Shown here in pieces: positions 23,351 through 30,506 of a DNA stretch of 32,940 nt (its first letter is position 1; each line of letters begins with the position of its first letter). The position numbers and the translations under genes were made by a program. The stretch comes from Lachnospiraceae bacterium (lineage in GTDB: Bacteria; Bacillota; Clostridia; Lachnospirales; Lachnospiraceae), in assembly GCA_021205755.1 (NCBI GenBank), contig JAJPWX010000105.1, forward strand, positions 1 through 32,940, given 5' to 3'. Under the pieces are notes generated by a model. The model was not told the DNA's origin. It searched no databases and saw only the letters and a program-made list of their open reading frames with translations.

Positions 23351-26300
23351 TTACTTCCGATAACTAACGTCCGGACCCAGGTAGGACGGCAGAAGTTTTG
23401 TTCCTTCTTTTACCAGCGTGAAGCGCTCCAGGGCAATCCCGGCGTCTCCTGCATAAACGGTAATCCGGTTCAGTCCTTCTTCAATGCTTATACGCGTATC
23501 AGCCTTGTGCTCCTGGTCAAGCACCGCCTGGCACCAGTCGGCACAGCCCGGATCTCCGCCCCGATAACCGTCGCCGGTGATGTTCACTGTTTCCGCCTTC
23601 TGACCATTGACGGAAACGCCCAGCCGGAGCATTCCGCCATAGACAAGCGGATTTGCCGGAGAAGTGTGCAGTGTCAGAGTGTATTCTCCGGCCTCTTCTG
23701 CCCAAACCTCCCAGGTAAGAGACGGAGCACTGCCCTCGTTCCAGTCATTTTCCCCGAAAATCGCCGTAGTCGGAAATACCTTCACCGCCGACCCATATTT
23801 TCCGTACTCTTTCAAAACTTGGAATGCTGCTCCGGCTCCTTCCTCCAGGCAGCAGCTGCTTTCTGTAAAATCACACGCGTCCCAGACGCAGACGCCGTCC
23901 TGAATCAGAAAAGCCCCTTCCGGAACAGCGCTCAGATCTTTTATTCCTGCCCGGATGAGCAGCGGCACACGCTCTCTTCCAGCGACTACCGCGCAGCGAA
24001 ATTCCACAAGATCTTTTTCTGCTGGTATCGCCCCCTCCCGCATATCTCCGCTATCGCTCCGGTCGGTGCTCAACGCCTGCCACTGGCAGGCAGCACCGGC
24101 GGCAGGTTGCGGCGTCCATTTCGAGATCGCTTCGCGATGGACGCCGGCTGCTGGAAGCTTCTCCCGCAGGAATCGGATCCGCACTTCCGTGAGCAGCTCC
24201 GTGCTTCCTTCTGACGGCGTAATCGCGAAGCAGTCATTCTGTCCCTCAATTTTCCAGTCAACCGCGCCCTGTCCGCCGTTTGCCACCTCAAGAACAACCT
24301 CGTCGACTCCCGCATTTTGGAAATCATCGATCACCAGCGGTACCGGAAAGTACTGATTCGTAAAAGTCTCCGTACGGTCTTCACGCGAAACAACCAGACG
24401 CGGATGGTTCGGAAGTGTCATCATATGGCGCACCGGATAGCGGTAATCCTCATCATTCCAGTTCACAAAGCCGATGTGCTCCTCGCGCTCCATGCCGCTC
24501 CATTTCCCGCCTTTAAAGGCTGCCATCTGTGCGGCAAGTGCTTTATCCCTCGCAATGCACGCCTCCAGGCTCTCCCCATACTGATTTGCAATCGCCTTGC
24601 CCTGCGCGCTGTACAGATGGTTCAGACCCGCGTACAAATGCATCTTCAGAAGATTCGCAATTCCGGCTGCCGGGAAATAGATGGTGCTGTAGTAGCCGTC
24701 CCCGCAAGGCAACTTCTCCAGTGCTTTTCTCAGTTCTTCGTTTTTCTGCTCCAGAGCTTCCGCGCGGGCAAGCATTTTTTTCGCTTCACCGTAATGCGCC
24801 GGGTGATAAATCGTATCGTTCAGCGCCTCCGCCCTCCGCAGGCTGTGAAGCTGCGTGGACTCTTTCAGCACCCAGGTAATATCGGCCAGCTGCTCCTCAT
24901 TCACATAAAAGCCAAACAGAGAGCGAACCCAGGACGCGGGGTAATCAAGTGTATTTTCGTAGCCTTTTTGTCCGTAACTCTCAAAATCATACGCCAGCGA
25001 CAGGAAATAGCCCAGCGGATACTCGTTAAATTTGACGTCGCCTACATTGAGAATCCATACATCGCGGATGCCATATTCCCAGGCCTGCGTCATCTGCTCC
25101 CAGATCTTAGTAAGCGGCGTGGAATTCACCCACTCATAGGAAATCGGGCTGCCGTGGTAATCCACATGGTAATACATCCCGTAGCCGCCCGGATGCGGAC
25201 GCAGCTTTCCGTCCGCTGTACCGGACGTCCTGTCGCCCTCCTGGATGCGGCAGAAATCCTGCGGCAGCGCACGCATATTGTTAAAATTATCCTCGCAAAA
25301 CATCAGCGTCACATCGTCCAGCTCTTCAAAATCCCGCAGTCCTGCGGACTCGCTGTTTCCAAAGAAGTAATCCTCCACTTCCTTATAAATAGCGAGAAGC
25401 TGCGGCACCTGCTTCAGATCCGGATTGATATGCTTCGCAATCAGCTTTCTCTGCTCCGTGATGATCTCCTTCAGCTGACGGACGTTCTCCTGCACCGTAA
25501 CGCCTTCGCCCAGCAATTTCGAGTCATTTTCCCCGCGCATGCCGATCGTCGGAAAAATATTTTGCCCTTTCACACGGCTTAAACCGTCTTCCCAGAACTT
25601 CAGCAGGCCTTCCTTATTTTTCTCATAACTCCAGTCATTTCCATACGGAGAGTTCTCACCTTTGAAAATGGAAAATTCCTCGCCGGAGCGCATACAAGGC
25701 TCGTGATGGGACATCCCGATAAAAATACCGTACTCCGTCGCCAGTTCCATCGAGGCAAGCCCAGGCCCGTCCAGCAAAAAGGAGGAAGACCACATCGCCG
25801 GCCAAAGATAATTGCCCTTCATGCGCAGCAGGTATTCAAATATTTTGTCGTACATTTCGGCGGTAAAGCCCTTATAGTGCGAGAAAGTCCAGCTTCCAAA
25901 GCACGGCCACTCATCGTTGATAAAAAACCCGCGGTATTTGACCGAAGGTTCCTTCGAGATACCGTTCTTTACCGGAATCACAACCGTCTCCTTTTCCTCT
26001 TCCGTCAGTTCTGCCGCGTGATCAGTAAGGAGCACACTTCCAAGCTGAGGAGGCGCGACATCTCCCCAGAAGCCCCAGGCAGTCACACCGAGAAGCTCCG
26101 ACAGATGAAACATCCCGTAGATCGTTCCAATCCGGTCACTGCCCACAATCACAAGCCCCTGCTCAATCTCCGGCAGCGGGTGCTCCACCAGATAAAAGCC
26201 GTAGCTCTCCCATCTGCCTTTCAGCGCGCCCAACTCCGGAATTCTCTCCGCCAGCGTATCCGCCAGAGCGTCATGCCCCAGCTCCGCGACCACAATCGCC

Positions 26301-26533
26301 TGCGGCAGCTTTCTGTATGGTATCGCCCCCTCCCTCTGGTCGGCGGCAGCTTGCGGCGTCGATTTTGAGTCCGCTTCGCGTACGACGCCGCTACCCGGTA
26401 AAATAATCTGGCTTTTGGCCCCTGTCACCGCCTCTACATCAACGGCTACTTTCACACCAATCCTGCGGATTCCCTGCCCTGCCGCAGGATCCAGGATTAC
26501 ATTTATATAACCATCCAATCTCAATTCTGCCAT
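23351..26533 (-). CDS. Glycoside hydrolase family 115 (xylan alpha-1,2-glucuronidase-like) with two palindromic inserts
   Basis: The 1060-residue protein has the GH115 pattern. An N-terminal domain (VGSDRIGTIYGMFHLSELLG) is followed by the catalytic barrel from about residue 199 (YRGFFINDEWPCFGSW, YLWPAMWSSSFLLDGPG, MSHHEPCMRS, IGMRGENDSKL), a helical region and C-terminal beta domains. The family removes (4-O-methyl-)glucuronic acid from xylan or arabinogalactan side chains. No signal peptide is seen, so it acts in the cytoplasm on imported oligosaccharides. The ATG at 26533 starts MAELRLDGYINV; the longer frame to 26590 runs through promoter-like sequence (TATACAAT). Two palindromic elements are read in frame, at about residues 49-72 and 797-837. 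Confidence 0.92.
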   Translation of the reverse strand: MAELRLDGYINVILDPAAGQGIRRIGVKVAVDVEAVTGAKSQIILPGSGVVREADSKSTPQAAADQREGAIPYRKLPQAIVVAELGHDALADTLAERIPELGALKGRWESYGFYLVEHPLPEIEQGLVIVGSDRIGTIYGMFHLSELLGVTAWGFWGDVAPPQLGSVLLTDHAAELTEEEKETVVIPVKNGISKEPSVKYRGFFINDEWPCFGSWTFSHYKGFTAEMYDKIFEYLLRMKGNYLWPAMWSSSFLLDGPGLASMELATEYGIFIGMSHHEPCMRSGEEFSIFKGENSPYGNDWSYEKNKEGLLKFWEDGLSRVKGQNIFPTIGMRGENDSKLLGEGVTVQENVRQLKEIITEQRKLIAKHINPDLKQVPQLLAIYKEVEDYFFGNSESAGLRDFEELDDVTLMFCEDNFNNMRALPQDFCRIQEGDRTSGTADGKLRPHPGGYGMYYHVDYHGSPISYEWVNSTPLTKIWEQMTQAWEYGIRDVWILNVGDVKFNEYPLGYFLSLAYDFESYGQKGYENTLDYPASWVRSLFGFYVNEEQLADITWVLKESTQLHSLRRAEALNDTIYHPAHYGEAKKMLARAEALEQKNEELRKALEKLPCGDGYYSTIYFPAAGIANLLKMHLYAGLNHLYSAQGKAIANQYGESLEACIARDKALAAQMAAFKGGKWSGMEREEHIGFVNWNDEDYRYPVRHMMTLPNHPRLVVSREDRTETFTNQYFPVPLVIDDFQNAGVDEVVLEVANGGQGAVDWKIEGQNDCFAITPSEGSTELLTEVRIRFLREKLPAAGVHREAISKWTPQPAAGAACQWQALSTDRSDSGDMREGAIPAEKDLVEFRCAVVAGRERVPLLIRAGIKDLSAVPEGAFLIQDGVCVWDACDFTESSCCLEEGAGAAFQVLKEYGKYGSAVKVFPTTAIFGENDWNEGSAPSLTWEVWAEEAGEYTLTLHTSPANPLVYGGMLRLGVSVNGQKAETVNITGDGYRGGDPGCADWCQAVLDQEHKADTRISIEEGLNRITVYAGDAGIALERFTLVKEGTKLLPSYLGPDVSYRK
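24024..24145 (-). repeat. Palindromic element copy C, 122 nt, inside GH115
   Basis: On the minus strand it starts with a hairpin: GGCGTCCAT pairs with ATGGACGCC (24137-24145 with 24111-24119), with ATCGC-GAA-GCGAT at the apex. CGCAACCTGCCGCCGG follows, then a second perfect hairpin GCCTGCC-AGT-GGCAGGC (24075-24091), and the tail GGGAGGGGGCGATACC. It encodes GVHREAISKWTPQ, AAGAACQWQALSTD and MREGAIP without stops. It is the fullest copy in the window and lies between beta domains of the enzyme. Confidence 0.85.
26319..26389 (-). repeat. Palindromic element copy D, 71 nt, inside GH115 near the N terminus
   Basis: On the minus strand GGCGTCG pairs with CGACGCC (26383-26389 with 26354-26360), with CGC-GAA-GCG at the apex. 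CGCAAGCTGCCGCC follows, then the tail GAGGGAGGGGGCGATACC. It encodes GVVREADSKSTPQAAADQ and REGAIP in frame. It equals copy C without the central 51 nt, so the middle hairpin behaves as an optional module. The insert sits between LPGSG and YRKLPQAIVVAELG of the host protein. Confidence 0.85.
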
Positions 26534-26649
26534 AATTTTATCAGTCCTTTCTGATTCGACTATGAGCCTATTGTATAATGTTTCTCCCATTCCTGCTCTG
26601 AAAAAATTGCTTAGATTTTCTCATATTTTGCTATGCAGACCAATGCAGA

Positions 26650-29600
26650 TCAGCGGAAAGAAAACCAGTGAAAATCAAACTGGCAGCCCGGCAGGAAAAC
26701 AAAGCTTATCTTCTTTTTCCCACGGATCGGCCCGACCGCAAAGGTCTGTTCACTCTGACCGCCCGCATATTCCAGGACAAAGCGCTCTCCAATTGCTTCT
26801 TCCGCCGCTGCCTCATCCGATTCTGCTGCTTCCACGCGCAAAACGATGCTGTTTTTCTCAAGCGGAGTCATTCCTGCAATCGTGATCTGACCAGCACCCG
26901 TTTCGCCAAAATCCATCTCGCCAAATTCCAGCGTAACATTGTTGCCAATTCCGCGCACCCATTCGCCATCCCGCGTAAAGCAGTCGCCATAGACGCTTAC
27001 ACAATCCAAAGCGTTCTGCCGCTCATACGCACGGATCTGGCGGGCAAAGGAAAAGCCTTTGATGTGAACCTTTTCATGCAAAACAAAGCACAGGCTCGTC
27101 ACGCCCCGCAGATGCCGGTTCAGATGATACGTCTCCGCCTGATAGGTATTCCAGATCGACGGCTTCTGATAAATCACATCCCCGATCAGTTCCGCGCCCG
27201 GCTCACCAGGCATCCCCTCGTAAATCTGGATTCGGTGCGGTTCCCCTTCCAGGGCGAAAACCGGCAGCGTGATCTCATTTGAGCCTTCCGGCCCAAAATC
27301 GATGCCATGATACCCCACCTGCGTCTCCCCATCACGCCCGGTTGCCACGCCGTGCTCATTTCCATTTCCCGGCTCGCCCCGGCTGTAATCATAGAGACCG
27401 CCCGAGATAAAACCATACGGATCCAGGAAAGCGGTTCCCAGGCTTTCGGCGGTAAATTCCAGCTGAGAAATCATGCGCACACTTTCTTTTTCACTTCCGG
27501 TATCACCCTTTTTTTCCGGTTGGCGGCCGTTTGCGGCATCCATTTCCAGACCGCTTCCCGACGGACGCCGGCTTTGTGATGTACAGCGCAGGCGGAATTT
27601 CCCATCACTCTTCGCCCGAACCAGGACACACGCGTCCGCGGTTTCCAGTTCTGGCCTTTCCTTAAGCAGCTCATCCGAAAGCTCCAGCGGCTCCACTGTG
27701 GCAAGCGGCAGCGGAATCCCGGAATCATCCACCACGCTCCAGGCAAGCGACCGGTCCGTCGCAGCCGCAGGGCAGATAGTAGCGGTCACAATTGTCTCCG
27801 GATGTTCCTTCGCAAGATGAATCCCATCCAAACTTTTCAGGCGAATCGCACGCACAGGGATATCCTCCAGGCCTTTCTCCTCTTTACCGACATCGTTCGT
27901 CGGCGACTGACAGGCAGCACCGGAGGCTGCTTGCGGCGTCCATTTCGAGCACACTTCGCGTGAAATGCCGCGGGCGGGATCCGCCAGAAATGCCAGCGGA
28001 CTGCTGCCCGGTTCGGGCGTTCCCTCTGCCACCGGCACCGTCAGCACCGCCGCGGGGAGTCCCGGCGACGTGACGGTCACCACCAGTTCCCCTGATTCTG
28101 TCCCGGTCTTCGCCACCGCGAGAAGTTTTCCGCTAAAAAGCCTGCGGCTGCCGCTTTTATAGCTTTCCCGGTCCGTGCTGTCTCCATTGTCCGTGCCGAC
28201 CAGCGCACCAGCGCCCGTCACAGAAACCTGCACCCGGTTCACCGCATTTTCCACCGGATTCCCATCCGCGTCTTCCATTGTAATTTCCACAAAAAGAAGA
28301 TCGTTTCCATTCGCCGTAAGTTCCTTTGACGGTGCAGCCGCTTCCTGCAGCAAGATTTTCGCGGCATCGCCAAAAGACCGGTGCGCCTCTTCCGCAATCA
28401 CGATCCCTTTTTCATCATATGCTTTTGCGCGAATCTCTCCCGCCTGATACAGCACGCGCCAGGTCGCGGAAATATGGCGCTCATCCAGAATCTTCTTTCC
28501 CTGGCTCTCCCCATTCAAAAACAGCTCCACCGCAGGCGCGTTGGAGTAAACGCGCACATCAATCTCCTGCCCTTCGTTGTAATCCCAGTAAGGAAACAGG
28601 TGCACCATCGGATTTTTCCGGTAATCCGTCCACGCCGCCTGATAGCAGTAATAGGAATCCTTCGGGAAACCCGCCGTATCCACCTGTCCAAAGTAGGAAT
28701 TTTTCGTGTGATAAGGTGTCGGTTCTCCGATATAATCAAATCCAGACCACAGAAACTGCCCGCAGGAAAACGGGTGATCCCACTCCGCCGCAATACAGTC
28801 TTCATGCGACTTCGCGCCCCAGCTCGTCGTTGAGTTTCCGAGCGAGGAGCACTGTTCGTCCTCATCCGCCAGTACCGATTTCGTGTAAGGGAAGTGATAA
28901 ATTCCGCGGCTCTGCACCACTGAACCCGTCTCACTGCCGTAAATCACCCAATCCGGATGTTTTTCATGATGCTCGTCATAATAATTTGCTCCATAATTAT
29001 AGCCCGCCAGCTTTACAATGTCCGCGCACTTCTGCGCGTTCTCCCACGGCATATAATTCGAGCCAATCGTCGGATGCGCGTTTCCAAGCGGGTCATGCTT
29101 CGCCACCTCCGCAAGCAGACGGCGCGTCCACTCCTGGCCTTTTTCACTGGCATGCGTATCGTGAATTTCATTTCCAATGCTCCACATAATCACACTCGGC
29201 CGGTTGCGGTCCCGCCGAATCCAGCTCGCCACATCCGCCGGATACCATTCCGGGAAAAACCGCGCGTAATCGTAAGGCGTCTTCGGCGATTCCCACATAT
29301 CAAACGCCTCCGACACCACCAGAATCCCCAGCCGGTCCGTCAGCTCCATCAGCCCCGCGGCCGGCATATTATGAGAAAGACGGATCGCGTTAGTTCCCAT
29401 CTCCTTCAGAATCCGCAGCTTCCGCTCCATCGCCTGCGAATGGAACGCGCTGCCCAGGCAGCCAAGGTCATGATGGTCACAAACCCCGTTCAGCTTCACC
29501 TTTCTGCCATTTAAAAGGAAGCCCTTCTCCGGAAGAAACTCCGTCGTGCGGAAGCCCACCATCTGCTCCTCGCTCTGAATCGTCTCGCCACACCTGGTTA

Positions 29601-30423
29601 ACTCCACACGCAGACGGTAAAGATACGGGTTCTCAATATCCCAGCGCACCGGATTCACCAGCTGGCCGTAAAGCTGATACAAAAAATGCGTCTCACATCT
29701 TCTGCCATAGACGCTGCCGCACTGGTTCTCACCGCGCGATATGCCGCAGTCTGATTCTTTCTCTTGCTGAGGCTCTCCCTGTCCGGACAGAACAGCAGTG
29801 CCCTCCGCATCCAAAAGAGTAAAATGTACGTTGAAATCACCACACGAAAAATCACGTCCGGACACTTCCGCCTGAAGCCATACCTCCCAGATATCCCGAT
29901 TCCCGTCATCCAGGTTCATTGCCGAATTGAGCGGTTCTCCGTTTTTCCCATCCGCCGATAAAGCAATCATTTTCTGATCCGCCGCAGAAGGGACAGCATG
30001 AAAATAAATCCCATCCGCGACCAGATACTGCTCGTGCGTCGTGCACAGCCACACATTGCGGTAAATGCCCGCGCCGGAATACCAGCGGCTGTTCGGATTG
30101 CGGAAATCCACCGTCACCAGCAGCTCATTTTCCCCATCCTTCAGCTTGTCCGTAATCTCAAACTCAAACGCAGAATAGCCATACTTCCACTCCCAGACCT
30201 GCTCTCCGTTCAGGTAATAACGGCTGTCCATATATACGCCGTCAAAGCGCAGAAATACCCGCTCATCCGGCTGCCTCTTCCATGAAAAAATCTTCCGGTA
30301 ACGGCCGAGGACATCCTCGTAAAAAGTCTCCGTGCTATAAATCGCCCAGTCATGGGGCAAACCTACAGGAGAAAATGCTTCTTCGTTTTTGGAAAATTCC
30401 CAGTTGTCATTGAATAATCGCAT
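26650..30423 (-). CDS. Glycoside hydrolase family 2 enzyme (beta-galactosidase-like) with two palindromic inserts
   Basis: The 1257-residue protein begins MRLFNDNWEFSKNEEAF and has the GH2 order: a sugar-binding jelly-roll (LPHDWAI, FDGVYMDSRYYLNG, GAGIYRNVWL), an Ig-like domain and a TIM barrel. The acid/base Glu is in MWSIGNEIHD (E419) and the nucleophile in YGSETGS (E498). A DUF4982-like domain (YSNAPAVELFLNGESQG) and further beta domains follow. The reaction is retaining hydrolysis of a terminal beta-linked sugar; galactose is most likely, and glucuronic acid or another sugar is possible. No signal peptide is seen. Two palindromic elements lie in the C-terminal third. It precedes GH115 by 116 bp and follows GH31, so the three probably act together. 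Confidence 0.92.
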   Translation of the reverse strand: MRLFNDNWEFSKNEEAFSPVGLPHDWAIYSTETFYEDVLGRYRKIFSWKRQPDERVFLRFDGVYMDSRYYLNGEQVWEWKYGYSAFEFEITDKLKDGENELLVTVDFRNPNSRWYSGAGIYRNVWLCTTHEQYLVADGIYFHAVPSAADQKMIALSADGKNGEPLNSAMNLDDGNRDIWEVWLQAEVSGRDFSCGDFNVHFTLLDAEGTAVLSGQGEPQQEKESDCGISRGENQCGSVYGRRCETHFLYQLYGQLVNPVRWDIENPYLYRLRVELTRCGETIQSEEQMVGFRTTEFLPEKGFLLNGRKVKLNGVCDHHDLGCLGSAFHSQAMERKLRILKEMGTNAIRLSHNMPAAGLMELTDRLGILVVSEAFDMWESPKTPYDYARFFPEWYPADVASWIRRDRNRPSVIMWSIGNEIHDTHASEKGQEWTRRLLAEVAKHDPLGNAHPTIGSNYMPWENAQKCADIVKLAGYNYGANYYDEHHEKHPDWVIYGSETGSVVQSRGIYHFPYTKSVLADEDEQCSSLGNSTTSWGAKSHEDCIAAEWDHPFSCGQFLWSGFDYIGEPTPYHTKNSYFGQVDTAGFPKDSYYCYQAAWTDYRKNPMVHLFPYWDYNEGQEIDVRVYSNAPAVELFLNGESQGKKILDERHISATWRVLYQAGEIRAKAYDEKGIVIAEEAHRSFGDAAKILLQEAAAPSKELTANGNDLLFVEITMEDADGNPVENAVNRVQVSVTGAGALVGTDNGDSTDRESYKSGSRRLFSGKLLAVAKTGTESGELVVTVTSPGLPAAVLTVPVAEGTPEPGSSPLAFLADPARGISREVCSKWTPQAASGAACQSPTNDVGKEEKGLEDIPVRAIRLKSLDGIHLAKEHPETIVTATICPAAATDRSLAWSVVDDSGIPLPLATVEPLELSDELLKERPELETADACVLVRAKSDGKFRLRCTSQSRRPSGSGLEMDAANGRQPEKKGDTGSEKESVRMISQLEFTAESLGTAFLDPYGFISGGLYDYSRGEPGNGNEHGVATGRDGETQVGYHGIDFGPEGSNEITLPVFALEGEPHRIQIYEGMPGEPGAELIGDVIYQKPSIWNTYQAETYHLNRHLRGVTSLCFVLHEKVHIKGFSFARQIRAYERQNALDCVSVYGDCFTRDGEWVRGIGNNVTLEFGEMDFGETGAGQITIAGMTPLEKNSIVLRVEAAESDEAAAEEAIGERFVLEYAGGQSEQTFAVGPIRGKKKISFVFLPGCQFDFHWFSFR
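27499..27569 (-). repeat. Palindromic element copy E, 71 nt, inside GH2, read in a different frame
   Basis: On the minus strand it aligns without gaps to the 71-nt copy D: GGCGTCC pairs with GGATGCC (one wobble), GGAAGCGG lies in the apex, ATGCCGCAAACGGCCGCC follows and the tail ends GGTGATACC. Read in the frame used by copies B-D it would give GVRREAVWKWMPQTAANR...VIPE. The host gene reads it one frame away, as RRPSGSGLEMDAANGRQPEK, with no stop codon. Confidence 0.8.
27858..27969 (-). repeat. Palindromic element copy F, inside GH2
   Basis: On the minus strand it starts GGCATTTCACGCGAAGTGTG and continues CTCGAAATGGACGCCGCAAG. The apex stem ACGC-GAA-GTGT keeps pairing through a G-U pair. CCGGTGCTGCCTG follows, then a diverged distal half without the second hairpin or a clear GATACC tail. 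The peptide GISREVCSKWTPQAASGAAC, then QSPTND, matches copy C. The right edge is approximate. Confidence 0.75.
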
Positions 30424-30465
30424 TCCGTTGATTCCTCCAGTTTATCTGTTCTATTTCTTCCTTGC

Positions 30466-30506
30466 GGGTAACAGTTACCCTTGTGATAAAATTGTTAGCG
30501 TTACCT
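30466..30506. promoter_or_regulatory. Candidate operators in the GH31-GH2 gap
   Basis: The 82-bp gap before the GH2 start holds a perfect 15-bp palindrome, GGGTAACAGTTACCC (30466-30480), and TTGTTAGCGTTACCT (30492-30506). The second matches the CcpA cre consensus WTGNAANCGNWNNCW at all but one fixed position. Either could bind a LacI/CcpA-type regulator of the hydrolase genes. No good promoter hexamers are seen. Confidence 0.35.

Noticed and set aside
24317-25582. A long plus-strand open frame opposite GH115, and a similar one at 30389-31687 opposite GH31
   Set aside because: Both are antisense to strongly conserved catalytic domains and show no protein-family features.
26534-26590. Longer GH115 start giving MGETLYNRL
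   Set aside because: The stretch contains a -10-like TATACAAT and is not part of the GH115 domain; the MAELRLDG start is more plausible.
27499-27569. A true frameshift breaking the GH2 gene at copy E
   Set aside because: The GH2 frame stays open on both sides, with recognisable sequence before and after; no disruption is visible.
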